From Acuticoccus yangtzensis (GTDB taxonomy: Bacteria > Pseudomonadota > Alphaproteobacteria > Rhizobiales > Amorphaceae): 64,000 bases of DNA. A program made the translations under genes and the position numbers. Of the stretch, positions 34,261-45,315 are shown in pieces; positions within the stretch are counted from its first letter, which is position 1; each line of letters starts with the position of its first letter. The notes beneath the pieces were generated by a model. That model ran no database searches and was not told where the DNA came from. It worked only from the letters and a program-made list of their open reading frames with translations. Where the stretch lies: positions 496,001 through 560,000 of the forward strand of contig NZ_MJUX01000001.1 in assembly GCF_001927245.1 (NCBI RefSeq), written 5' to 3'.

Positions 34261-36423
34261 ATGAAGACGACCACTCTTGTGACGGCGGCGCTGTTGTGCG
34301 CCACGGCGGGTACGGCTCACGCCGACGCCTTCAACCGCGTCTCGGCCTTCGCGGTGCCGGGCAACCTCCCCGAAGGCGCGGAGATCACCACCGAGACGTC
34401 GGCCGAGATCATCGCCGCCACGGCGGACGGGATGATGGTCGTCTATTCGGACAGCCCGCTGAACGCGATCGGCTTCATCGACATTTCGGATCCCGCGGCG
34501 CCGGTGGCGGGCGGCTCGGTGGAGATGCTGGGCGAGCCGACCTCCGTCGCCGTGCTCGGCGGGACGGCTTATGCGGCCGTCAACACGTCGGAGAGCTACA
34601 CCAATCCGTCGGGCCTGCTGCAGCTCGTGGACATTGCGACGCGCGGCGTCAACCCATCGTGCGATCTGCCGGGCCAGCCCGATTCCATCGCGCTCGCGAA
34701 GGACGGCAGCTTCCTCGCCATCGCCATCGAGAACGAGCGCGACGAGGACCTGAACGACGGTGCCTTGCCGCAGATGCCGGCGGGCAGCCTCGTCATCGTT
34801 CCGCTGGCGGACGGCGCGCCGGACTGCGACGGGCTGAAGACCGTCGACCTGACGGGCCTCGCCAAGATCGCACCGGAAGATCCCGAGCCGGAATTCGTCT
34901 CGATCAACGAGGCGGGCGACATCGCGGTGACGCTCCAGGAGAACAACCACATCGTCATCCTGTCGGCGGACGGCACGGTGACGAGCCATTTCTCCGCCGG
35001 CACGGTGACGCTCGAAGGTGTCGACACGGCCGAGGAAGGCGCGCTCGACTTCACCGGCACCATCACCATGGCGCGTGAGCCGGATGCGATCGTGTGGATC
35101 GACGAGGACCACGTGGCGATCGCCAACGAGGGCGACTACGAAGGCGGCAGCCGCACGGTGTCGATCTTCCACCGCGACGGCACCTTGGTGTGGGACTCCG
35201 GCACGGCGCTCGAATACGCCGTCGTGCGCGCGGGCCACTACCCGGAGAAGCGGTCCGAGAACAAGGGCATCGAGCCCGAGGGCCTGGCGTTCGGCGTCTA
35301 TGACGGCGTTCCGACCCTCTTCGTCCTTTCCGAGCGCGGCTCCATGGTGGCGGTGTTCGACCTTTCCGGCGACACGCCGGAGCTGACGCAGGTACTCCCG
35401 TCCGGCATCGCGCCCGAGGGGGCGGTGGCGATCCCCTCGCGCGGCCTTCTGGTGGTCGCCAACGAGGCGGACCTCGTCGAGGACAACGGCCCGCGCAGCC
35501 ATGTGATGGTGTTCGCCAAAGAGGACGGCGCGCCCGCCTATCCGACCATTGTGTCGGACCCCGCGGCCAACCCGCCGATCGGCTGGGGCGCGCTGTCGGG
35601 CCTCGCCACCGACCCGGAGGCCGAGGGCACGCTCTACGCGATCAACGACTCGTTCTACGCCGCGCAACCGTCGATCTTCACCATCGACGCGGCGCGGACG
35701 CCGGCGGTCATCACCGCGGCGACGCCGGTGACGCTGGACGGCGCGCCCGCCACGGGGCTCGACCTCGAAGGCATCACGCCGGACGGAAATGGCGGCTTCT
35801 GGCTCGCCTCGGAAGGCAACGCCGAGAAGGACGTCGCTCACCAGCTCATCCACGTCGCGGCGGACGGCGCGATCCAGGAGCAGGTGGCCTTCCCGGACAG
35901 CCTGCTGGAGGGTGAGAAGCGCTTCGGCGCCGAGGGTATCGCGATGGTGGACGGCACCTTGTGGGTGACCATGCAGCGCGAGTGGGGCGACGACCCGAAG
36001 GGCATGGTAAAGCTCCTCGCCTACACCCCGGCGTCCGGCGAATGGGGCGCGGTGCACTACCCGCTGGAGACGGCCGAGACGGGGTGGATGGGCCTTTCCG
36101 ACATCGCCGTCCACGGTGACGACGCCTACATCCTGGAGCGTGACAACCAGATCGGCGCGGCGGCGAAGGTGAAGGCGATCTACGCCGTGCCGCTCGCCGA
36201 CCTCGTCCCGGCTCCCTTGGGCGGGGAACTCCCGGAAGTGAGCAAGACGCTGGTGCGCGATCTGATCCCGGACCTTCAGTCCTTCAACGGCTACGTGGTC
36301 GACAAGGCGGAGGGCCTCGCGATCGCCGCCGACGGCACCGGCTATGTGGTGACGGACAATGACGGCGTGGACGATTCGTCCGGCGAAAGCTTCTTCTTCG
36401 CCATCCCCAACCTCGCCGACTGA
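34261..36423 (+). CDS. secreted esterase-like phytase-family protein
   Basis: 720 residues. A signal peptide covers residues 1-22 (TLVTAALLCATAGTAHA). The N-terminal half (to about 400) shows beta-propeller repeats such as PTSVAVLGGTAYAAVNTSE and PEFVSINEAGDIAVTLQENN. The C-terminal half (about 430-720) matches the esterase-like-activity-of-phytase domain, with GLDLEGITPDGNGGFWLASE, GAEGIAMVDGTLWVTMQR and AEGLAIAADGTGYVVTDN carrying acidic residues likely to bind Ca2+. It probably releases phosphate from organic esters in the periplasm or outside the cell, which fits the Pho box ahead of it. No operon partner; a strong terminator follows. Confidence 0.87.
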   Translation: MKTTTLVTAALLCATAGTAHADAFNRVSAFAVPGNLPEGAEITTETSAEIIAATADGMMVVYSDSPLNAIGFIDISDPAAPVAGGSVEMLGEPTSVAVLGGTAYAAVNTSESYTNPSGLLQLVDIATRGVNPSCDLPGQPDSIALAKDGSFLAIAIENERDEDLNDGALPQMPAGSLVIVPLADGAPDCDGLKTVDLTGLAKIAPEDPEPEFVSINEAGDIAVTLQENNHIVILSADGTVTSHFSAGTVTLEGVDTAEEGALDFTGTITMAREPDAIVWIDEDHVAIANEGDYEGGSRTVSIFHRDGTLVWDSGTALEYAVVRAGHYPEKRSENKGIEPEGLAFGVYDGVPTLFVLSERGSMVAVFDLSGDTPELTQVLPSGIAPEGAVAIPSRGLLVVANEADLVEDNGPRSHVMVFAKEDGAPAYPTIVSDPAANPPIGWGALSGLATDPEAEGTLYAINDSFYAAQPSIFTIDAARTPAVITAATPVTLDGAPATGLDLEGITPDGNGGFWLASEGNAEKDVAHQLIHVAADGAIQEQVAFPDSLLEGEKRFGAEGIAMVDGTLWVTMQREWGDDPKGMVKLLAYTPASGEWGAVHYPLETAETGWMGLSDIAVHGDDAYILERDNQIGAAAKVKAIYAVPLADLVPAPLGGELPEVSKTLVRDLIPDLQSFNGYVVDKAEGLAIAADGTGYVVTDNDGVDDSSGESFFFAIPNLAD

Positions 36424-36444
36424 ACCACCCTCCCCCGCACAACA

Positions 36445-36471
36445 AAAAAGGCGCCCCAGTGGCGCCTTTTT
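36445..36471 (+). terminator. rho-independent terminator after the phytase-family gene
   Basis: Arms AAAAAGGCGCC (36445-36455) and GGCGCCTTTTT (36461-36471) around loop CCAGT, 21 bases beyond the stop. A and T tracts on both sides allow bidirectional action, but no minus-strand transcript from purH needs to end before the palindrome that follows. Confidence 0.9.
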
Positions 36472-36525
36472 CCGTCTCTGCACGGCCGCCCCCCCCCCTT
36501 GCAGCGTCACAGCGGGACGGTGCCC

Positions 36526-36670
36526 GTGCCTGTTCCTCGGAGCCACCCTCGCTGAAGCAGACTGGCGGCGGAGCGGCGGGGTGGGCAAGGGTTCAAGCGG
36601 AGCGGCCCTTGCCCACCCCGCCGCTCTGTCGCAGGGAGGCGCGGCGAGGGTGGCGCCGAGGGACAGGCGC
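36526..36670. repeat. 145-base palindromic intergenic element
   Basis: Inner arms 36572-36591 and 36606-36625 are perfectly complementary over 20 bases, with a 14-base loop. Outer arms 36526-36552 and 36644-36670 match at 24 of 27 positions. The segments between inner and outer arms (about 19 bases) do not pair well. No coding function. The remaining 60 bases to the end of purH contain nothing recognisable. Confidence 0.8.
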
Positions 36671-36729
36671 GCCCCTGTTCCTAGGTGAACCGGAGCGCCC
36701 CCTTTCGGACGCGCCCCGGCGGCGCAAGG

Positions 36730-38307
<1,578 letters not shown>

Positions 38308-38385
38308 CGAGACTTCCTAGAGTGCTGGCCGCGCGGCGAGGGCGTTGCGGCGTCAAACGACAAAAGCAGCCCGCCGGGCGCCGGG

Positions 38386-40068
38386 TCAGGCGTCGTCGCT
38401 CACAGGCTGTGCATGGCGGGCGATGTGCCAGCGGACGGTGTCATCGGTCAACGTATTACCGGAAATCACCAGTTGAGATGTGCGCCGCGCGCGGTACGGG
38501 GCGTTGACGAGGATCGATTCCTCCACCGCGATCTGCGGCCCCTGGTCGACGGCGAAGAGCCAGATGGAGCCGTCCGGCAGCACAAGGAGCACCTTCTTGC
38601 GGCTCTTCTCGATCTTCAGCTTCACCTCCGGCCCGACATGGAAGCGGATGGCGAAGGGGCGCCCGTCCAGCCGGTCCTGGCCGATGAGCTGGTCCTCACC
38701 GATCAGCGCCAGACCGTCCTCGCCCAAGGTGATGCGCCGCTCGTGGGTGAGGCCGAAGGCGGAGACGTAGCCGTCGTGGGCGGCCTTCACCGTGAGGGCG
38801 GAGCGGCGCACGTCGACCGCGGTGGGGCCGGCATAGAGGGTGGGGCCGAACCAGCGCACCAGCGGCCAGCGGGAGACGAGGCGGGCGGATGACGTATCGT
38901 CCACCACCAGGGTGGACTGGGCGGCGGTGGCGCGGCCGACGGCGGTCCACTCCTCGCGCAGATCGCCCAGCGCGCCGCAGCTCACGAACAGGCGGTGCGG
39001 TCCGTGCGACATCTCGATGGCGAGAGCGGAGGCATGGGCGCGCCCGGCGAAGGGCGGCGGCGGGGCGACGCCGGTGTCGAGCAGCACCACCGTTCGATCG
39101 GCGGCGAGGCGCTGGTAGCCGCTATAGCGCGCGTTCTCGATCGGCGCGCCGCCCACGTCGTCGTAGGCGAAGGCGCCTTCCAGGGTGGACGGCGGCAAGG
39201 GACGGGCGCCGTGGAAGGTGGCGAGAGCGCCGTCGCTGTGGACGAAGAAGCGCAGCATCGGCAGCATCCGGTCGACGCACTCACGCAGGGGCTCGGGCAC
39301 GGCCTGCTGGCGGCGGGCCAGCGCCTCACGCACAGGGATGAGGAAGGCGAGCGCCTCGAACAGGGTTTCGGGCGAGCGGGAGACGTGGCCGCCATCGGGC
39401 AGGATGTCGGCGGCGACGACGTCGCCCAGGATGCCGAGCGCCCAGCGCGCCAGGCGCTGCTCGTTGGCGATGGAGGTGCCGGCGACCACAAGCGCCGCGG
39501 CCACCTTGAGCCGCGCCATGCCGCGCGGCTGCGACGGCAGCGTCCTCTCCAACCGGCGCATGTGGCGGCCGAGGGCGCGCATGTAGCGCTGACGGAAGGC
39601 GGGATCGGCACCGTTCAGAAGCAGCGGCGACTGGACGAGCCAGTTGAGAAGCCGCTCGGCGGTGACGCCGGGCCGGTGGGCGACTTCGCTGACGGAGGCG
39701 TGGGCGAACCACTCGTCGACCAGGGCGCGGGCGTTGGTGGACGACAGCTCGGTGGCGTTGGCTTCGAGGTGGTGGAGCCAGCCGAAGCCGTGCAGGGCGA
39801 CCGCCCATTCCTCGGACGGCGGGTCGGCGGAGAAGGGCGAGCGGCCGCCGGTGTCGACCGACTGTCCGGCGAGGGCGAAGACGCCGGCATAGATGTCGCC
39901 CGCCACGGCGGCGTCCGCTTCGGCCAGCGTCTCGGGCGCGAAGAGGACGCGGTGGGGGATGCCGGCGGCGGGTCTGCGCCACAGGGAGGCGCGGAGCGTC
40001 GCGACGATGCGGTCCAATGTCCGGCGGGCCCCATAGCCGAGGAGCGATGCGAGCGTGGTCTGGGGCAT
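38386..40068 (-). CDS. heparinase II/III family protein
   Basis: 560 residues from ATG 40068; the frame is open further upstream but the extra residues are Pro/Arg-rich. The N-terminal part is an alpha-helical toroid-like region (GFGWLHHLEANATE, RLLNWLVQSPLLL). The C-terminal beta-sheet domain (about 320-560) is the Heparinase_II_III domain, starting DGALATFHGARPLPP and continuing FAGRAHASALAIEMSHGPHRL. The family cleaves uronic-acid polysaccharides by elimination, but this alphaproteobacterial member is always next to rsmB and purH and its substrate is not known. I see no signal peptide with the chosen start. Confidence 0.88.
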   Translation of the reverse strand: MPQTTLASLLGYGARRTLDRIVATLRASLWRRPAAGIPHRVLFAPETLAEADAAVAGDIYAGVFALAGQSVDTGGRSPFSADPPSEEWAVALHGFGWLHHLEANATELSSTNARALVDEWFAHASVSEVAHRPGVTAERLLNWLVQSPLLLNGADPAFRQRYMRALGRHMRRLERTLPSQPRGMARLKVAAALVVAGTSIANEQRLARWALGILGDVVAADILPDGGHVSRSPETLFEALAFLIPVREALARRQQAVPEPLRECVDRMLPMLRFFVHSDGALATFHGARPLPPSTLEGAFAYDDVGGAPIENARYSGYQRLAADRTVVLLDTGVAPPPPFAGRAHASALAIEMSHGPHRLFVSCGALGDLREEWTAVGRATAAQSTLVVDDTSSARLVSRWPLVRWFGPTLYAGPTAVDVRRSALTVKAAHDGYVSAFGLTHERRITLGEDGLALIGEDQLIGQDRLDGRPFAIRFHVGPEVKLKIEKSRKKVLLVLPDGSIWLFAVDQGPQIAVEESILVNAPYRARRTSQLVISGNTLTDDTVRWHIARHAQPVSDDA

Positions 40069-40305
40069 TGTTGGGGGGACCGGTGCGTGGGCTCGCTGGG
40101 TGGTGGATGGGCGCTTGCGGACAGGCGCCTCTGGAGGGGCGCTTCTGGATGGCGATGGCGGGGCCTTCGCCGGTGCCGCGCCCGTCCGCGAGGCGGGGCG
40201 GGCATGACGCCGGATGCGGCGACCGTTGAGGGGCAATGAGTACAGCGACCCGCCGCCCGCCCGCAAGCCGCGAGCGACATTGGTCCAAAAGGACGATCGG
40301 CCCCC

Positions 40306-40335
40306 GCGTCACGCCTGGTGCGTGGCGCGTGACGC
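40306..40335. repeat. hairpin between rsmB and the heparinase-like gene
   Basis: Arms GCGTCACGC (40306-40314) and GCGTGACGC (40327-40335) are perfectly complementary over nine bases with a 12-base loop. There is no T-tract, so termination is uncertain. The rest of 40069-40361 shows no gene. Confidence 0.45.
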
Positions 40336-40361
40336 CCGGCGGGTCAGGCGGCTGAGGCGGG

Positions 40362-41687
40362 TCAGCCGGTGCGGGTGAAGCGGGCGGCGAAGAAGCCGTC
40401 CAGCCCTTGCGCCTCGCCGACCGGCATGAAGGGGAGCGTGCGCATCACCCCGGCCTCGGTCGCGAAGGGCGCGGCGGGACCGTCGGTGATCGGCGAAAGG
40501 GCGAGCTGAGGCAGATGCTTGCGCGCATACTCCACCTGCCGCTCACCCTCCTCCGGCTCGATCGAGCAGGTGGCGAACACCAGCGTGCCGCCCGGCGCCA
40601 GGCACCCGGCGGCGCGCTTCAGTAGCTCCCGCTGGAGATGCGACAGAAGGCCGATGTCCTTCTCGGTCTTGGACCAGGCGACATCGGGCTGGCGGCGCAT
40701 CGTGCCGGTCGCCGAGCACGGCGCGTCGAGGAGGATCGCATCATAGGTGCCCTCCGCCTTCAGCGCATCGCCCACGACGACCTCGACGCGGTCGGCCAGG
40801 CGGGTGCGGGCGAGGTTTTCGGCAAGGCGGGCGGCGCGGTCGGCATCGAGCTCCAGCGCGGTGACATGGGCACCGGCGGCGGCGAGCTGCATCGTCTTGC
40901 CGCCGGGCGCGGCGCACATGTCGAGCACGCGCTTGCCGGCGACGTCGCCTAGAAGCACCGCCGGAAGCTGGGCGGCGGCGTCCTGCACCCACCATCCGCC
41001 CTCGGCATAGCCGTCGATGGCGGTGACGTCGGAGACCGGGAGGCGCACCCCGCCGGTCGGAAGCGGGACGGCGCCTTCCGGCCGGGCGACGTCGGGACCG
41101 GCGAAGGCGAGGTCGAGCGACGCTTCCTCGCGGTGGGCGGCGGCGAGCTTGGCGGCCCCTTCGGAGCCCCACGCTCTGACCCACCGGGCGTAGAGCCAGG
41201 GCGGGGTGTTGGCGTCGGCGGGAAGCGCGGCCAAAAGCTCGTCCCGCTCGCGGATGAGGCGGCGCAGGACCGCATTGGTGAGGCCGGAGAAGCCCGCCGT
41301 GCCGGGGTCGCCCTTAAGGAGAGTGACGGCGAGGCTCACGGCCGCATGCTCGGCCTGGCGCATGAAGAGAAGCTGGGCGGCGGATATGCGCAGGACCGCA
41401 CGCACCTCGACCGCCTTCTTCGGCAGCGCCTTCGTCATCAGGCGCGACAGGCACCAGTCGATATCGCCGCGGCGGCGCACGGTGACGCGGGCGATGGCGC
41501 GGGCGAGCGCGGCGTCGCGCGGGTCGAGCTTGGCCGTTGCGGGAACGGCGGCTTCGAGCGCGGCGGCAAGGGGTGTGTGCCGCTCGCACACGGAGGCGAC
41601 GATGTCGGCGGCGATGGCGCGCGGGTCGCTGCCTGCCGGTTTCGGCGGGGCTTTGCGGCCGCGCCGATGCGGGTGTGTCTGAGCCAT
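40362..41687 (-). CDS. rsmB: 16S rRNA (cytosine-C5) methyltransferase, RsmB/NOP family
   Basis: 441 residues. An N-terminal NusB-like helical domain (about 20-160, SLAVTLLKGDPGTAGFSGLT) is fused to a SAM-dependent methyltransferase. In the latter are VLDMCAAPGGKTMQLAAAG (SAM site), the motif IV DAPCSATGTMRRQPD with its catalytic Cys, and ATCSIEPEEGE with the second Cys of motif VI. This architecture is that of RsmB/Fmu, which methylates C967 in Escherichia coli 16S rRNA. It lies 108 bases after htpX on the same strand. Confidence 0.94.
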   Translation of the reverse strand: MAQTHPHRRGRKAPPKPAGSDPRAIAADIVASVCERHTPLAAALEAAVPATAKLDPRDAALARAIARVTVRRRGDIDWCLSRLMTKALPKKAVEVRAVLRISAAQLLFMRQAEHAAVSLAVTLLKGDPGTAGFSGLTNAVLRRLIRERDELLAALPADANTPPWLYARWVRAWGSEGAAKLAAAHREEASLDLAFAGPDVARPEGAVPLPTGGVRLPVSDVTAIDGYAEGGWWVQDAAAQLPAVLLGDVAGKRVLDMCAAPGGKTMQLAAAGAHVTALELDADRAARLAENLARTRLADRVEVVVGDALKAEGTYDAILLDAPCSATGTMRRQPDVAWSKTEKDIGLLSHLQRELLKRAAGCLAPGGTLVFATCSIEPEEGERQVEYARKHLPQLALSPITDGPAAPFATEAGVMRTLPFMPVGEAQGLDGFFAARFTRTG

Positions 41688-41795
41688 GGCGCTATAGCGG
41701 TGACGGCGCGGGCGGCGTCAAGCCCCTCGCCGTGCGCCGGGGCGGTGGAGGCTCGGCGTCGGCTCAGCGGCCGCGGGGCTCAGCGGCGGCGGGGT

Positions 41796-42818
41796 TCAGC
41801 CCCAGGGGCCGGAGCCGCGCTTCTTGCCGCCGCGGTTCCAGCCGCCGGAGCCGCGCGGGCCGGCCGCCGGTCGCCCGCCGGACGCGCCGCGCGATCCGCC
41901 ACCGGCGGGGCCGCCGCCCCACGGCCCGCGCGGCGCCGTAGCTGACGGCGCGGCGGGAGCGGGTTGGAGGCGCGCCGCGCCGCCGCCCCACTCGGCCGCG
42001 AAGGCGCGCAGGGCGGCGATGCGGTTCTGGGTGTTCGGGTGGGTGGAGAAGAGGTTGTCCATCCGCGCGCCCGACAAGGGGTTGATGATGAACATATGCG
42101 CCGTCGCAGGCACCGCCTCGGCCTCCTCGTTGGGGATGCGCCGTCCGCTCTCCAGCTTGCCGAGTGCGGAGGCCAGCCACATCGGGTCACCGCAGATCTC
42201 CGCCCCGCGCCGGTCGGCCGAATATTCGCGTGTGCGGCTGATCGCCATCTGCACCAGCATCGCCGCGATCGGCGCGACGATCATCGTCAGGATCAGCCCG
42301 ATGGCGCCGAGCGGATTGTCCCGCCGGCCGAACAGGAAGGCGAAGTTGGCGAGCATCGAGATGGCACCGGCCAGGGTCGCGGTGATCGTCATGATCAGCG
42401 TGTCGCGGTTCTGGATGTGCGCCAGCTCGTGCGCCATCACGCCGGCGACCTCTTCGCGGCTCATCATGTTGAGGAGGCCGCGGGTGGCGGCGACGGCGGC
42501 ATTTTCGGGGTTACGGCCGGTGGCGAAAGCGTTCGGCTGGTCCTCGTCGAGGATGTAGACGCGCGGCATCGGCAGGCTCGCGCGGGCCGCGAGGTCGCGC
42601 ACCATCGTGTAATATTCCGGCGCGGTCCGGGCATCAACCTCGCGCGCATTGTGCATGCGCAGCACGAGCTTGTCGGAATTCCAGTAGGCGAAGGCGTTGG
42701 TGGCGATGGCGACACCGAAGGCGATCACCATTCCCTGCGGCCCGCCGATCACGTAGCCGACGCCCATGAAGATGGCCGTCATCGCGGCCAGAAGAAGCCC
42801 CGTGCGGAACACGTTCAT
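41796..42818 (-). CDS. htpX: membrane zinc metalloprotease HtpX
   Basis: 340 residues from ATG 42818. It degrades damaged membrane proteins together with FtsH. Two N-terminal membrane segments ([38 protein letters not shown]) precede the catalytic HELAH (H130-H134), and two more follow ([37 protein letters not shown]); the third zinc ligand Glu is in [15 protein letters not shown]. The last 65 residues are an unusual Gly/Arg/Pro-rich tail ([29 protein letters not shown]), longer than in the E. coli enzyme. An upstream start adds 14 polar residues and was rejected. Confidence 0.95.
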   Translation of the reverse strand: MNVFRTGLLLAAMTAIFMGVGYVIGGPQGMVIAFGVAIATNAFAYWNSDKLVLRMHNAREVDARTAPEYYTMVRDLAARASLPMPRVYILDEDQPNAFATGRNPENAAVAATRGLLNMMSREEVAGVMAHELAHIQNRDTLIMTITATLAGAISMLANFAFLFGRRDNPLGAIGLILTMIVAPIAAMLVQMAISRTREYSADRRGAEICGDPMWLASALGKLESGRRIPNEEAEAVPATAHMFIINPLSGARMDNLFSTHPNTQNRIAALRAFAAEWGGGAARLQPAPAAPSATAPRGPWGGGPAGGGSRGASGGRPAAGPRGSGGWNRGGKKRGSGPWG

Positions 42819-42917
42819 CGAATTGGTTCGCCCCCGTTGTTGCAGCCTTTGGCAGATCAACAGGATATCTGTTCGCCGGGTTCCGGGTTCAACGGACGAT
42901 GGGGCGCAGATGTTCCG

Positions 42918-43580
42918 TTAGAGCGCGGTTTCGTCCTTGCCCTCGCTCACCGGCGGCTCCCAGACGAGGACGGTGAATTTCGGCCGGTCGGCGATGCGGC
43001 CGATGGGTCCGAGATTGACCGTCTTCGTGGGTTTCGCTCCGACGCCTTGGTAGACCCGCATCGCCGGCGCGGCCGTCACCGAGGCTTCGGTGCGCCAGCG
43101 GGCCTTGCCACGGCGCACGACCTCGGCCCCCAGCCAATGGAGGAGCGAGGTGCCGATGCCGCGTCCGCGCGCCGCCGGGTCCACCTTGAAGCCTTCGAGG
43201 TAGAGCTCCTCGGGCGTGCCGCGGCGCAGGGTCGCCTCGGCGAGGAGATAGCGAACGGTGCCGCCGACGGGGCCGAACACTTCGCGAAACCGCTTGGGGT
43301 CCGGCCACACGCTGCCCTCCCCGTCCATGCGGTAGGAGATGCACCCGGCGATCTCGCCCTTGACGATGGCCACGCACAGCCGGTCCTGGCGCATCCGGTT
43401 GCCGACCACCTTGCGGCGCATCTCCTCCGGCCCGACGATGTGCTTCAACGTGGCCCGCTGGGCAGCGGAATAGGCCGCCACCTCGCCGGCGATGAAGTCG
43501 GGAATCGGCGAGACCAGCATCCAATCATCCCCCTGTTTGACGATGCATTCGGCGGGGATGGCGGACATGTCGATGGGCAT
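42918..43580 (-). CDS. GNAT-family N-acetyltransferase-like protein
   Basis: 220 residues from ATG 43580 (ATG 43568 is possible). The acetyl-CoA-binding motif A is visible in FKVDPAARGRGIGTSLLHWL, with the R-x-x-G-x-G/A pattern RGRGIG. Preceding strands include CVAIVKGEIAGCISYRM. Acceptor unknown. The frame is open about 350 bases further upstream, but that part is Arg/Pro-rich without family match. It stands alone between htpX and cca on the same strand. Confidence 0.82.
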   Translation of the reverse strand: MPIDMSAIPAECIVKQGDDWMLVSPIPDFIAGEVAAYSAAQRATLKHIVGPEEMRRKVVGNRMRQDRLCVAIVKGEIAGCISYRMDGEGSVWPDPKRFREVFGPVGGTVRYLLAEATLRRGTPEELYLEGFKVDPAARGRGIGTSLLHWLGAEVVRRGKARWRTEASVTAAPAMRVYQGVGAKPTKTVNLGPIGRIADRPKFTVLVWEPPVSEGKDETAL

Positions 43581-43750
43581 GGGCGTTCCGTAGGGCGTTC
43601 CGAGGGCGTACCGGGGCTGAGGCTGAGGCCAGAGCCACCATGGCGGACGGCTCTGGCGGACAACCGCCGGTGGCGGCCGTCCGCCCGCACCCATAGCCGC
43701 CCGGCGGGCGGTTGCACAATCCGTCCCGGTGAGGCCGGCCCCTTCGCGCC

Positions 43751-45055
43751 TCAGTCCTTCGGCTGGCGAAGCTGCCGGTCGATGGCGAGAAGATGCGCCT
43801 TGTCGAGCATGAAGTCGGACTGCCGCCAGACCTTTTCCAGATGGGCGAGGCGCTCTCCAAGCTCGGGGCCGGGCGCCCCTCCCTGCTCCAAGAGGTCGGT
43901 GCCCGACACGGGGAGGCGCGGCCGGCGCCATTGGCGTGCGGCGGTGACGAGGTGCGGAAGGTCGATGATGTCGGCCCCGCGCGCCGCCCCCACCAGAAGA
44001 CCGTCGACGAAGGCCTCTGTGCCGTGCTCGTAGAGAAGGGCGTGGGTCTGAGGCACGGAAAGCGGCGGCATCCCGCGCGATGCGGCCATGGCGTCGAGCG
44101 CGCGGGCGCGGTCGCGGCGGGAGAATTTCAGCGCGTCGGCCGCGGACTGGAAGGCGGCCTCGTCGAAGTTCAGAAGGGCGGCGATGGCAAGTGCGGGTGT
44201 CGGCTCACGCCCCGCCCGGCGCTCCAGTCCGGCGAGGGCGCGGTAGGCGTCCACGTTGTAGGGGCCGGGGAGAAACCCGTCCAAGAAGCCTTCCGCGCCG
44301 ATGAGGCCGAGAACGTTGCCGGCATTCTGCGCGACGACGATCCGCATCACCTCGTGGCAGATCCGCTCGGCGGCGAGGTCGGCGATGCGCGCCTTGTGGC
44401 GGCGCGTGGCGTCGAGGCCGGCCGGGTCCAGCGGACCGCGCCCATAGGCGGCGTTGAAGCGGAAGAAGCGCAGGATCCTGAGATGATCTTCGACGATGCG
44501 CTGGTCCGCGTCGCCGATGAACCGCACCCGGCGCGCCAGACAGTCGGCATATCCGCCCACGGTGTCGAGGCCGCGCCCATAGCGGTCGAGATAGAGGGCG
44601 TTCATGGTGAAGTCGCGCCGCTCGGCGTCGAGGCTCCAATCGCGGGTGAAGCGCACCGTGGCGCGGCGCCCGTCGGTGGAGACGTCCTCGCGCAGCGTCG
44701 TCACCTCGTAGGCGATTCGATCGGCGACGAGCGTGAGGGTTCCGTGTTCGATCCCCGTCTCGTGAACCCTGATGCCGGCCTTCTGTGCGGCGGCAGCCAC
44801 CTCGTGCGGTTCGGCTTCGGTCGCAAGGTCGATGTCGCTGATCGCCTCGCCGAGGATCGCGTTGCGCACCGCCCCGCCGACGACACGGATCCGCCCGACC
44901 GGCTCGATGGCGTCGAAAACGGCGGTGAGGCCGGGAGACGACAGCCAGAAGGCGTTGACCATGAAGGCACTCGCCGACGGGGACGTGGTGCCGGTCATAA
45001 CCGACGTCGCGGCAAGAGCTGGGGTCGAGGCCGTGTCATCAGGCGTTAAGGTCAA
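43751..45055 (-). CDS. cca: CCA tRNA nucleotidyltransferase / poly(A) polymerase family protein
   Basis: 434 residues from TTG 45055, which sits inside the preceding stop (TTGA); ATG 44998 or 44962 would remove 19 or 31 poorly conserved residues. It adds or repairs the CCA end of tRNAs. The nucleotidyltransferase core reads RVVGGAVRNAILGEAISDIDLATEAEP with the two catalytic Asp; RRDFTMNALYLDRYG and VEDHLRILRFFRFNAAYG follow, as in class II enzymes. The C-terminal helical part binds RNA. It is the last gene of a minus-strand operon DUF1285-NUDIX-DUF6111-cca. Confidence 0.93.
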   Translation of the reverse strand: MTLTPDDTASTPALAATSVMTGTTSPSASAFMVNAFWLSSPGLTAVFDAIEPVGRIRVVGGAVRNAILGEAISDIDLATEAEPHEVAAAAQKAGIRVHETGIEHGTLTLVADRIAYEVTTLREDVSTDGRRATVRFTRDWSLDAERRDFTMNALYLDRYGRGLDTVGGYADCLARRVRFIGDADQRIVEDHLRILRFFRFNAAYGRGPLDPAGLDATRRHKARIADLAAERICHEVMRIVVAQNAGNVLGLIGAEGFLDGFLPGPYNVDAYRALAGLERRAGREPTPALAIAALLNFDEAAFQSAADALKFSRRDRARALDAMAASRGMPPLSVPQTHALLYEHGTEAFVDGLLVGAARGADIIDLPHLVTAARQWRRPRLPVSGTDLLEQGGAPGPELGERLAHLEKVWRQSDFMLDKAHLLAIDRQLRQPKD

Positions 45056-45315
45056 TTCTCATAGCGGCCCGGTACTAGTTCGCCGTCGATATATTGTGCA
45101 GGAATGTAACGTCCCCCGGTCCCGTCGCCAATAACGGCGAAGTAAATAAATCCAGCAATGACAAATGCACCACCTGTGAGGATGAGGGCGAACATCGGCT
45201 TGCTGAGGTCCGCGACGGCGGCGCCCGTTGGGCCGCGGGTGGCGACACGATAGGCGAAGAAGGCGATGAACGGCATCGCGAACAGGATGAGCTGGGTGAT
45301 GATGATGCGGATCAT
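45052..45315 (-). CDS. small membrane protein of the DUF6111 type
   Basis: 87 residues from ATG 45315, overlapping the NUDIX stop by four bases. Two membrane segments are obvious: IIITQLILFAMPFIAFFAYRV and MFALILTGGAFVIAGFIYFAV. A polar C-terminus GRYIPAQYIDGELVPGRYEN follows, typical of the family. The function is unknown. Position between NUDIX and cca is a conserved feature of Rhizobiales. Confidence 0.85.
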   Translation of the reverse strand: MIRIIITQLILFAMPFIAFFAYRVATRGPTGAAVADLSKPMFALILTGGAFVIAGFIYFAVIGDGTGGRYIPAQYIDGELVPGRYEN

